Below are positions 1 through 10,900 of a DNA stretch of 64,000 bases, in pieces. Below the pieces are notes generated by a model. The model saw only the letters and a program-made list of their open reading frames with translations. It was not told the DNA's origin and made no database searches. Position 1 is the first letter of the stretch, and every line of letters starts with the position of its first letter. Origin of the DNA: Posidonia oceanica (lineage: Eukaryota; Streptophyta; Magnoliopsida; Alismatales; Posidoniaceae); contig JAZBRS010000077.1 in the NCBI GenBank assembly GCA_037176725.1, forward strand, positions 620,001 to 684,000, given 5' to 3'. The translations under genes were made by a program, and so were the position numbers.

Positions 1-3000
1 CTAGAAGAATGGGGCACCACTCGGGCGATATGGCCAGGGGATCGCTGAGCCAGTCAAAGTTGAAGAACGAAGAGACTTCGAAGGTCTCGTATACGATTGG
101 CAGCCTCGCAAGGATCGACGCATGCGCTTGAAGAACCGGAGGATCGTCATCCCTCGGGACTTGACTAACTTCACCAGTGTAGGTACCCTCGACCCTAATC
201 AAAGTCAAGCCACAGCACAAGCAACACTACTTTCAGGTCCCCCACTACCGCTAAGGGAGTGGGTTTGCATTGAAGACTGGTACTCGGATGAAGAGCAGTC
301 TGACACAGTGGAAGCAGTTCGGACCAGTAGAGAGGTCCATTCCAGCCCAGCAGCATCTCGATCAGTTTGCCTGGCCCTCCCATCTACCGACACAGCAGCA
401 GGATCAGTGGTTATAGTGCTAGATTTGACAGTTTCATGCCCTTACACAGTTTCACCAACACTTTCAAAGACCACATCAGCAACTCCAAGGTCAGGAGCAC
501 ACCCTTCGGCAGCACTCACCAGTCAGTTTGTGACCTCAGTCACACCAGCACAGCGGTCACCCTTTCTGGCGGTTCAGTCAGCCAGTTTAGCTAGCTTCGC
601 AACTCAGCCCGCTTCATCAACAACACCTCTAGCCATGCAGGCAGCTTTACCAGCCACACAGCTGTCTGCCTCAGCAAGTCAAGTCTTGTGGTGGGCCCAC
701 ATGGCTTCCGTAGCCACGCCATCAGCATCACCTGTGGGTGCAGGCATCCCTCCGCCAGATACACCCATCCAGCAATCAGTGCCCTTGAACAACAGAATTG
801 CCTCCTCTCCAGCCATGCCATTCTAGATAACACTCTCACCTTGGCCAGTAATATAGTTGATGGCCAGAAACATTGTTCCAAGAGGAGAAATCGCCGAGCA
901 CTAGGCTCATGAGTCACGTGGTGCCTAGTACGTTGACCTCGCCTCGGACGAGGAAGAGGGGGCGACTGTAGAAGCCCAGGTATACCTCATGCTCAGGGAT
1001 CTGGAAGCACTGTTCCAGGAACAACTCGAGGCATTGGAAGAAGATGCAGCCGAGTAGCAGATGGCCAAGAAAGGAAAGGTAGTATTCATGGACAACGAAC
1101 CAGCCAGGCCCTGCCAACAGCCAGACCCTCCATCCATCATGGTCCTGGAGGAGTCAGAAGCAACACCCACGACTAGACCAGTTGAGTTAATCACTCTGCA
1201 GCTGGGAGGTGGGTCTAGTTGGTACATGCAGTCCAAGCCCCACTTTATGCAAGGTGGGGGTAAAAAAAAAAACACCCTGAGATAGGCTCAGGTAGCACAT
1301 CGGGGGGCAACAATCATACTTGTCAGCAGGAGGACAGTCGCGTGTCCCCACCGCTCTTCGCAAGTACAACAGAAAATGTGAAGACAGCCACAGCACCCAT
1401 AGCACCAACAACACAAGCAGCACCAACAACACGAGCAGCAGTAGCAGTAGTAGCACTAGCAGCAGAAAGAGCTGCAGCAGAAGGGTCAGAGACACCCAGT
1501 CAGTCAGCAAGCTCAGAGGCCACCATGACAGAGGTCACCCACCGCACCTACGAAACACTAGGATGAGTGTGACCATTCTAAAGCGTCATTAGGGGCAGGA
1601 CGCTGAGCAAATCTGTTCCTTCGATGTCACAGACCCAACTTTTGAGAATTAGGTCCTCTTCGAACTCCTTGCATATGGAGAGGAGGATGACACAGGCCTG
1701 GATGAATATGATGAATCAGTTCCTGAGTTCCAACCCTATGACAATGATCCCAAAGGCTCAAACCTCCACGTCGAAGAAGAGACCGAGGTTGTTAACATTG
1801 GCATGGTAGTGGATATCAAAGAGGTTCGTATCAGCGCTGAACTGTCATCCTAGGCCAGAGCAGAGTTCATAGCGTTCTTGAAAGAGTACGCAGACGTATT
1901 CGCCTAGAGTTATGACGAAATGGTCGGTCTCGATATCGAGATAGTGGTACACACACTGCCACTGGATCCAGACGTAAGGCTGGTCAAGCAAAAACTCAGA
2001 AGATGGCGGCAGCAATGGCTGCTGAAAATAAAGGAAGAAATCATGAAGCAGCACAATGTCAGCTTTCTCAAGGTCATCCTATACCCGGAATGGCTCGCAA
2101 ATGTCGTGCCTATAGCAAAGAAGGATGGCAAAGTCCACATGTGCATTGACTACAGGGATCTAAACAAGGCAAGCCCTAAGGATGATTTCCCGCTGCTACA
2201 CATTGATGTTCTAGTTGACAATACCGTGGGACATAAGATGCTTTCATTCATGGATGGCTTCTAGGGCTACAACCAAATCAGAATGGCAAAGGAAGATATG
2301 GAAAAGACATCTTTCATCACCGCATGGGGAGTCTTCTACTACCGAGTGATGCCATTTGGACTCAAGAATGCAAGGGCTACTTATTAGAGGGCCATGGCAG
2401 CATTGTTTCACGACCTCATGCACCAAGAAGTCGAGGTATATGTGGACGACATGATCGCCAAATCCAAAGAACCCAAGGATCACCTCACCTGCTTGAGAAA
2501 GCTCTTCGATCGCCTGAGATAGTATAAGCTCTGCCTCAACCCCAACAAATGTGCATTCGGGGTATCTTTTGGAAAGCTCCTTGGTTTCATCATCAGTCAG
2601 AGAAGAATCGAGGTGCACTCGAGCAAAGCAAGAGCCATCGTAGAGATGCCGTCCCCCAAGACTGAGAAGGAGGTTCGAGGGCTATTGGGGCATTAGCAAT
2701 ACATCAGCCGGTTCATAGCGAAGCTCACTCCCATCTGCGAACCAATCTTCAAGCTCCTGAGGAAGAATGTACAGATCAGCTAGAGCGACGAATGCTAGGC
2801 TGCATTTGACACAATCAAGCAACTCCTTATCAAGCCTCCAATCCTAGTTCCCCCCACATCGAGACGGCCTCTACTCATATATCTCTCCACCACTCAGCAT
2901 TCCATGGGTGCAGTCTTAGGCCAGCATGACGAATTAGGCAGAAAAGAGAGAGCCATTTATTACCTGAGCAAGAAATTCAATGATTGCGAAGCCAGGTATA

Positions 3001-5064
3001 GCGCAATAGAGAAGGTCTGCTTGTCCCTCGTCTAGGCTACGTAGCGACTGACGCACTACATGATGGCATACTCGGTCCTACTCATGTGCCGGCGTGATCC
3101 TATGAAGTATCTATTTTAGAAGCCAGCCATGGTAGGCAGATGCGTCAAGTGGCAGGTGCTGCTGTCCCATTACGACATCACATTTGTCACACAGAAGTCC
3201 ATGAAAGGGCAGACTATGGCAGACCACTTGGCTGACTTTCCAGTGCTTGAGTATCAGCCTCTGCAGATGCAGTTCCCAAATGAAGACATCTTGTTTGCCA
3301 TGGAGGTCTCTAAGCAGAGAGACCCTGAAGATGAGCAGCAGTGGCAGTTGTAATTTGACGGCGCGGTCAACAGAAGAGGTAGAGGCGTTGGTGCAGTATT
3401 AGCAACACTGCAAGGGCAGTTGATCCCTTTTGCGAGGAAATTGACCTTTGAGTGCACCAATAACGAGGCAGAATATGAAGCCTGCATCCTGGGACTGAGA
3501 GTCGCACTCGAGCATGAGGTGCGGAAACTCCATGTGCACGGCGATGCAATGCTAGTCATCTCCTAGGTGAACGGTGACTGGAAGATGAAGGATCCGAAGC
3601 TCGTGCCATACCATGAACATTTGTTGAAGCTTATCGAGGAGTTTTAGGACATCCGCTTCACGTTCATGAACAGAGCCAGGAACGCATATGCAGATGCACT
3701 GGCAACCTTGGCATCCTGGCTTAGTATTACTGAAGACCGTGTAGTGGACGTGTCGATCACCCGCTCGGAACAGCCCGCACACTGCATGAGCAAAGAAGAA
3801 GCAGACCCTACAGAAGAGTTGCCATGGTATCACGACATCAAAGCATTCCTGGAATCCGACAGTCTCGCACCTAGCATTTTAGTAGTAGACAGAAAGACCT
3901 TGGCGCGTCTGGCATCCAAGTATGTGCTAGGAGCTGGGCACCTCTACAAATGGTTGTACAACCAGATGCTCCTGTGTTGTGTGGGCAAGAAGGAGGCTAA
4001 CACACTGATGCTTCAAGTCCATGTAGGAACATGTGGCCCACACATGAACAGGGTGCTGTTAGCCAAAAAGATAATGTTGCAAGGCTACTTCTAATCGACC
4101 ATGGAGGCGAATTGTTGCCACTTCGTCCGCAGATGCCACAACTGTCAGGTTCATGGGAATTTCATCCATGCTCCCCCACAGCAGCTGCATAGCATGTCGT
4201 CGCCATGGCCTTTCTCCACTTGAGGGATTAATGTCATCAGTGCTATACATTCTGCTGCCTCAAACGGACATTGATTTATCATGGTGGCCATCGACTACTT
4301 CACCATGTGGGTAGAGGCAGCATCATACAAGACAGTCACCACGGCGATTACAGAGAAGTTCATCAGGAATAACCTCATTGCCCGGTATAGGGTCCTGCAT
4401 GCCATCATCTCTAGCTACGGCAGGAACTTTGTTGTCCAAAGGATCGAGGAGTACCCCCAGAGCTTCAAGATCAAGCACCCAAGTCCTCACCCTACCGGCT
4501 ACAGATGAATGGTGCGGTCGAGTCAGTAATAAGAACCTTGTGAAGATCCTAAAGAAAATGGCAGAAACCCACAAGGACTGGCATGACAAGCTCCCATATG
4601 CAATCTAGGCATACAGAACATCAATCCGAACTTCAACAGGGGCAACCCCGTATTCACTGGTGTTTGGCATGGAGGTAGTCCTGCCCATTGAAGTAGAGAT
4701 CCCTATGCTCTGGATCCTATGAGAGGCAGAGCTGGAAGAAGCAGCATGGGTCGAAGACCGCTGCGCGTAGTTGAACTTAATTGATAAGCACAGGTTGCAA
4801 GCCATGCATCACGCCCAATGTTATCAAAAGCGAGTGGCCAGAGCATATCAGAAGAAAGTCAGACCCAGAAGCCTCGCGCCCGATGATCTAGTCGTGTGGG
4901 TTATTCATCCACCCGACACCCGTGGCAAATTCAGGCCCAACTGGTGCAGCCCTTTCATTGTCAAGCGAATCTTCTCCAGCAGTGTAGTAGTTCTCGAAGA
5001 CATGGACCAGATCGAGCAGTCGGAGACGGTAAACTTCTGCTACCTGAAGAAGTATTACCAGTAG
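1..5064 (+). pseudogene. pol: Broken pol of A1 (G-patch remnant, RT, RNase H, aRNH, integrase)
   Basis: The remnant begins inside the G-patch-like segment (about 1-110), then a low-complexity linker (122-826 is open for 234 codons), reverse transcriptase (about 1980-2760, with the YVDDM catalytic box at 2439-2453), the degenerate first RNase H (about 2850-3250), the second archaeal-type RNase H (about 3330-3720) and integrase (about 3950-5064, ending KKYYQ then stop, like A2). Stops interrupt almost every domain, for example TAG at 1851, 1905, 2385, 2781, 2796, 3033, 3042, 3117 and 4606; most lie at conserved Gln or Trp positions. Frames are otherwise largely preserved, so decay was mainly by substitution. 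No intact enzyme can come from it. Confidence 0.88.
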
Positions 5065-6557
5065 TCGGAAGCCACGTCTTTGCCTTGTAGAGTCTTCAAC
5101 TGCATCTCATGCACCTACCGCCCATCATGCATTTAAACTCTCCATTGCATAACATCTCACACATTGCACTCTCTTTTTTTAACATTTGTAAAGCATATAT
5201 TAGCATTATTCACCCGCATTGCAAAAAAAAAAGAGCAAGAGAAAAGAAAAAAATCATCCTCATTCATAATCATCAGCCCGATGAGGAAAATCGGAAATGC
5301 TTGCCTGCTTTAGGAGGAGTCCATCTCACTGCACCTAGCACAACCTAGATGTCCTGACTAGTGAGGGAGCCACCACACATACGGAACAGACAAAGTGTTC
5401 AAAGCACCCTAAGACCTACACCTCCTGAGGGAGATAAAATGCTAGGGTAGAGCGAGAGTGCAAAAATGTAGTCTATCTACGCTTGGGCACAAAAGAAATC
5501 AGAAGAAAGAAGGCGAAGATAGAAGTTAGCCCTGGAGTTAGAGGCGAGTAGACTTGCCCTATCCCCCCAGTTTCCCTTGGAGAGGAGTTGAGGCAGACGC
5601 TTGGGAAGCCCACATGCCTACAGGGATTAGCCACCCCACTCCTACAGTAGTAGCTCCCTAACACCAGATCAGGCGCCCATTACCTCCAAGCCTAGGATAG
5701 AGCGAGCCTGTGTGCCTATGAGGGAGTAAAAGAAAATTGAAAAGCCAAAAGAGTAGGTGTAGGTCTTAGAGGATTGACACAGAGCCTGTCCCTACCACAC
5801 CACCGCCTAAACACCCGTTCCAAGCAGTATCGCCAATTCCGGAGTGCTACCAATCGTTAGAAGTCTAGGTAGGGTCTGGTGAGTCAGAAAGCGCTCTTCT
5901 CCTCATAGCAGGCAATGAAAGCATTCGATGTGCTGAGGGCAACAAAACTTGCACAAATCATGCATGCATACACAACATTAATCATCCCTTTACCACTCCC
6001 TCTCCGGCTCTGCAAGGCCCTGCTTGACACTAGGATAATACTCTACTAGAGGTAGATTGACCGCCTTCAAACCACAACCCGTTGGTCCAGGGCTCTCACC
6101 AGCTTGCCCGGTCATTGCTCCATCCAAGCACCAGCACAAGCCCTAGGGTAGGCCATCAATGTCAGCATAGCAGTCTAGGGCATATATCAATAGCAAGGGC
6201 AGAATAGTCAGTTCAGAAGCAGCAGGACAGCTTCAGCATAGTGGAATCCCTCACGGACCATCGGGCACACATGGTCAAGCACTACTAGCACCCAGATGAG
6301 GGTTAGAATCCAGATCAGTGGCCTGTTCAAACTGATGCGCATGGTGTTTGAGCGTTTTATGCAGTATCATGTTGATAGATCAGATAAGCAGCTCAAGCCA
6401 TAGTTTTGCAAGCACAGACATGCACCAAGCTATGAAAGGCAAACTCAAGACACAAGCAATGGCACAACAAATATCTTTGCATTAATCAGGTTTCGGTTAC
6501 ATGCAAATAGCCAATCCAAGCAAGATACAACAGATGCTAAATAGATCACATGACTCC
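5065..6557 (+). other. 3' noncoding region of A1
   Basis: No gene is seen. Positions 5340-5990 align by eye with A2 53980-54850; shared words include GTGAGGGAGCCACCAC, TAGGTGTAGGTC and CCTGTCC. The same region occurs inverted in element E near 34230-34900. From about 6030 to 6557 I find no clear match to A2. This is where the sense-oriented ORF of A2 gives way to the antisense pseudogene of A1. Confidence 0.6.
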
Positions 6558-7478
6558 TCAGTTGCTTGAGTCGGTTTGTGCCCTCTTGGAACTCCCAGAG
6601 TCACTGAGCAGAGGACCGTCAAGTGGAATCTCATTGATAGGCCAAACCCCCTGTACCTCAGTCATGTACTCGGGAGTTCATCCTGCACCGTTCATAGCCA
6701 CAATGTCAGTCGACTGAATGTCATGGCGCATCAGACGGGCCAGCTCTACTGTGGCAGCATTTGAGTTAAGTAGATAGAGTCGGAGGATCTCAGGTACGAC
6801 ACTCTCAACAAAAGCACCCTGCTGGAAGCTGAACTGCCGCATCACCCGGATGGGATGATACTCAACGCCACCAGTGAACCCCGACAGCACAATTGGTCAC
6901 ACGTCGTGAGCGTTGGTGAAGATAGAGAAAGGCTCAGCAGTGGATGGGACGATGTGCCAAGTCACTACATCATCGACCAGCTTTGCCAACTTTTCGTGCT
7001 CCTCGCGAACGGTCAGAATGGCCCAAGCATGGCCACTACGGTAGTAAGTCTCGAAGGCGGAGCTCTACGGGCGTAGAACCTTTAGTCCCAAGTGTCCAGC
7101 CAGCCAAACCTGAGAACAAAGCATATCAGTAGCAACAAATTGAAGTAGAATAGTGGTTCAAGTAGCATCAGATAACTTTATACCTGCACTAGGGCCCCGC
7201 AGTTGTGGAAGTGGCGGTAGCGGTACAAGATGTGGTCCAGTCCGTGGTATGTCTTCGCCAAAACCACCAGCGCCAAGTCAATCTGTCGGATCACCACAGC
7301 CAGCACGATCTCAGCAACCTCAATCGCTACCGTCATCTGGCCATGGCTAAAGATCAGCTCACCCAGGAAACGGGTGACAAAGCCTTGGAGCCACAAGTCG
7401 TCTCCAAGCCTGGCCCATTCCCGAACAATCTGGTCGAAGTACCCTAAGCAGAGCATGGGCACCGACCCATCAGCATAG
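6558..7478 (-). pseudogene. PMD-like extra ORF of A1, antisense to pol, with an intron and truncated at its N-terminal side
   Basis: Read on the minus strand, the conceptual product aligns with about the last 270 residues of the A2 extra ORF (55212-56414). Shared segments include RFLGELIF and TVAIE (within 7462-7184) and GVEYHPIRVMRQF (within 6890-6678). The alignment runs to a stop at 6560-6558 close to the A2 C-terminus. Between the two blocks lie a 74-bp GT-AG intron (7183-7110) and at least two internal stops that replace residues present in A2 (one in P-stop-SSAFE, one before PIVLSGF). The N-terminal half is missing because an LTR end starts at 7479. The family resembles plant mobile domain/DUF7745-like proteins; that assignment is from memory of the family pattern, and its biochemical role is unknown. 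Confidence 0.75.
7110..7183 (-). other. Spliceosomal intron (74 bp) in the antisense PMD-like pseudogene
   Basis: On the minus strand the coding text ...CTAGTGCAG is followed by GTATAAAG; an AT-rich stretch ends in TTTGTTCTCAG, after which coding resumes with GTTTGGCTG. Removing exactly 7183-7110 joins codons for ALVQ and VWL, which match ALIQVWL in the intronless A2 ORF (junction between 55871 and 55872). The intron is phase 0, has GT-AG ends, and has a typical minimum length for plants. Confidence 0.85.
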
Positions 7479-10400
7479 TGTAGTAATCCCGATGTTCAGA
7501 TCGTCCATGCACACTACGAAAGCTCGCGTGCACCGATCAGAATCAGGTTCACTATTAGCGACTGTGTCCGAGAAGGAAGACTTGACTCGAAAACACTTAA
7601 AAAAGGGAAAGAAAAGAAGAAGATAAGACAATTCAGAGTCGCCACCGTGTCTATTAAATCAAGAGACAAGGAAAATCGGAGAAATGCGTGAATAAACACG
7701 CAAAACCAAGCAAAAGATGCAATGCAAGGCAATGCAAAAGAAATGAGATGCAAATGAATGCAAATGATATGACTCATGCCTAGGATAAGGGCAATATGGT
7801 CATTACGAGTCAAGAGAAAGGGCAATGACTCTGGTTACGTGCAGGGAAGGTGTTAGGCACCGCCGACACGCCCGAGAATCAGTCTTTCTAGGCTTACGCT
7901 CGCATACGCAGGGAAATGCAGACTTTGAATGCCTAAGTGCCATGGATACCTAATTAGATGCTCATAGGTGTGCTCTAAGTGATGGAATGCGTGCAAGGAA
8001 TTAAACGTGATATAAGTGCTCAGCAATGCTGTCTGTGTTCCGAACCGGGCAAACCCTGGTCCGTGAGAACTCCAGGCAGTAAGCATCACTGCCCTATATG
8101 CAAATGCAAGCGATAAAACAAAATAGCGGTAAAACCAGGCAATGTGGGCGACATGCAAGAGAAAACAATGTAAAACATGCAAAACAGTGCGAGAAACAAA
8201 GGTTGGCATGCAAAATGGTGCAAAAACAAAACAAGCACGCAAAACGGTGCAAGAAACAAAGCCAACAAGCAAAATGGTGCAAGAAACAAAGGCGGCACGC
8301 GAAACGATGCGAAAAACAAAGTAGGTATGCAAAATGGTGCAAGAAACAAAGCAAGCACACAAAATGGTGCAAGAAATAAAGTAAGCACGTAAAACGATGC
8401 AAAAGACAAAGTAGGCACGCAAAAAGGTACCAAAGCAAGCGAAATAAAACATCGATAAAGCCATGCAAGTGCAGATGCAATGGGGAAGAGCAAGAGAAGC
8501 AAGGAGAGGCAAACGGTGTAAGTGTGAGAACCAACACTGTTTAAGGACCACACAATGCAGGTGTGGAGACCTACAAAGGGGAAAGGAAGTAAGTGGAGGG
8601 ATCACCACTATTCTGTGACTGTTTCCCACCAAAGTGTCCCATGATGTGTCTCGCATGCTGTCAAAAGCTCACGGTGTAATCGGATCATGGAAAAGGGGGA
8701 AGAAGGTCGCAATTAGTAGTGACTCTAGGGGAAACTCAACCCAAAACACTGAGAGTACGCGAAAAGAGGAGATAGAATTGAGAAACAAGAAGAGGAGGTC
8801 CTAATCTACATGCTTGAGAAAACACGAGGCGAAAACAATGCATGCAATGCAAATGGTATGTAAAAATTCTGTGCAGGAGTTTAGAAGGACCTACCTTGGA
8901 GATCTGAAGCCTGATCTAAGAAGTGCTTGGTCTGCATTGAAGTGCACTCCACCGGGGTTGTCCAGCTAGCTTGGTTGTGAAGATCCAACGGTCTGATTGG
9001 AAGATATCCAGGCTTCAAGGCAGAAGGCTCAAGAACAGGGGAGAAGAAGAGTTCTAGGTGTAAAAGGGGTCCTGGGGGTGTGCAAAACAGGTCCTCCCAC
9101 ATATATGGGAGCTAGGAGTGCTTCAAAGTGTGCAAAATGCTAAATGCTGTGATGCATGGGTGCAATGCATGCAAAAATGCAAAAAAGGACCTAAGTGCAA
9201 TGTTTCAGAAAAGTTAAGGACCTATATGCAAGTTTTTTGAAAAGTTAAGGACCTAAATGCAAAGTTTTTGAAAAGTTAGGGGCCTATATGCAAAGTTTTT
9301 GAAAAGTTGAGGGTCTGGATGCAAATAAAACAAAATACAGGGTCTGAAATGCAATTTAATAAAGTAAAACATACATTTAAATGATTTTTATAAACATGCA
9401 GTGGACTGAAATGCAATTTGAAAACATGCAGGGGCTAAAATGCAATTTTATAAGGAAAAATGCAAATAAATGATGTTGTGCATGCAAATGATGGACTAAA
9501 ATGCAAAAATAAAGAAAGATGGGATAAAAGTGCAATGCAGTAAGGAAAAATAAGAAATTAAATGAGTTAATGAACTAGACAGAGGACTAAATGGCAAATA
9601 AAATAAATAGGATGACTAAAAAGCAATTTAATAAGATAAACAGTGGCATTTAAATGACATTTATCAATCACAGGACATAACTGCAAAAATAAAAAGTTAC
9701 TGGACTAGAAAATAAAGAACAGAAAAATATTTTACACTAGAGCAGGACCATTATGCAAATAAAATAAGTAACAGGACTGGAAATTAAAAGACAGAAATTT
9801 ATTTGAACTAGAACAGGGTCAACATGTAAATGAAATAAAAAGCTAGACTGGAACTTAAAGAAAAAATAAAAAAGCTGTAACTGCAGAGGACTATCATGCA
9901 AATAAAATAAAAAGCTGGGCTTAAACTAAAAGGAAACATAAGTTTTTATACAGCAGGAGGATTAACATGCAAATAAGCAAAAACACAGACTTTTTATGCA
10001 ATTTCATATAGTTTTATTTTAGATTTAAATGATTCTTAAACGATGGCAGGACTGGAAAGCAAATAAGCAGAAAAGCAAGGCAAAAATGCAATTTATGGCA
10101 AAGTTTATAAGCTAAGCAAAAATAAAAAACAGAGGAGACGAAAGAAAAATAAAAAAAAGTCGGGCACTGTAGCAAAATGCTAACAAAGCCGGAGACGGGG
10201 AAGAAAGGGGTGCTGGTGTGGCGCTGAGGGGCTGGGGGGCTTCGTCAGAGACGCACGGAGGCCAAAGCGGTGTTGGCGCGCCTTGACGTGGCCTGGAGCT
10301 GACCGGAGAGAGCGGCGGAGCTCTGCAGAGCATGTCGGAGCAAACCGGAGGTTGCAGGCGTCGGTGGTGAGAATGGAGGATGGGGCTATGCTTCTGGAAG

Positions 10401-10900
10401 CTTCGCGGTGCTCGGGTGATCGTCGGCGAGCGCTTTGGAGGCCGGAGCGGAGGTTTGGGCGCGGAAGGTCGCCAGAGAAGAAGGGTCAGCGGCGGCGTTG
10501 ACTCCAGACAAAAGCTACTGGAATCCTAATCTAAGGGGTGGAGGAGCATGCAGAGGAGAAAACTAAGCTAATGGCGTGAAGCAGTATCTGTTTCGATGTC
10601 CGAAGTGCTCCCCCGACGCAGGTGTCTTCTGCAGAAGTTAGCGAGGATGGTTTGGCAGCTGCAGGCGTCACCGGTGGCTCGTGAGTATCTAGATCCGCTC
10701 CAGGTACTGCTCCGGAGCTCGCTGGATGCTTGGACGCGAGTTCTGTTGCCGGCGGAAGAGAATGCAGTTTTTGGGTGCACAGAGGATCGCCTGAGGTGGG
10801 GGAGGAGGTATGTTGCTCCTCAGGCTAGATGGAAGGTGCCGGTGGGCTGAATGGAGGTTGGGTGATGGTGTTTGGAGGGTTAAATTGGTCTGCGAAGGTC
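7479..10900 (-). mobile_element. Element B: Ogre-like LTR, minus orientation, inserted into the A1 pseudogene
   Basis: Starts TGTAGTAATCCC, the inverted complement of an LTR 3' end in ...CTACA. It follows the A2 LTR backwards: the end segment (7479-7700 against 43516-43370), the conserved GGTGTTAGGCACC block (about 7848), the GCAAGAAACAAAG repeats (8170-8440) that mirror the A2 GTTTTGCGTGCC repeats, the region of A2 41500-42000 (8640-9100), the AAAATGCAAT-rich tract (9100-10130) and a GC-rich tract (10180-10500). The 5 bases before it (7474-7478, CATAG) are its candidate target duplication. The right boundary is uncertain and the second half of B was not found. Long minus-strand ORFs in it (such as 8656-7853) are repeat translations, not genes. 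Confidence 0.75.

Larger units (their letters stand above)
1..7478 (+). mobile_element. Element A1: degraded Tat/Ogre-like Ty3/gypsy retrotransposon, left-truncated
   Basis: Homologous and collinear with the young element A2 (37459-64000). Positions 1-5064 match the A2 coding region from the G-patch remnant to the integrase stop, and 5065 to about 6030 match the A2 noncoding region after integrase. The left part lies outside the window. On the right the element ends at 7479, where an LTR terminus of another element (B) begins inside a pseudogene. The coding part has many stop codons and is therefore old. The minus-strand PMD-like pseudogene at 6558-7478 is assigned to A1 because it occupies the place of the A2 PMD-like ORF. 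A chimeric junction somewhere in 6030-6557 cannot be excluded. Confidence 0.8.

Noticed and set aside
7853..8656. 267-codon minus-strand Cys/Phe-rich frame
   Set aside because: Translation of LTR repeats of element B; similar frames exist in all three minus-strand phases.
9100..10130. AAAATGCAAT-rich tract as a separate satellite
   Set aside because: It matches, inverted, the T-rich TTGCAT part of the A2 LTR (40500-41450) and so belongs to LTR B.
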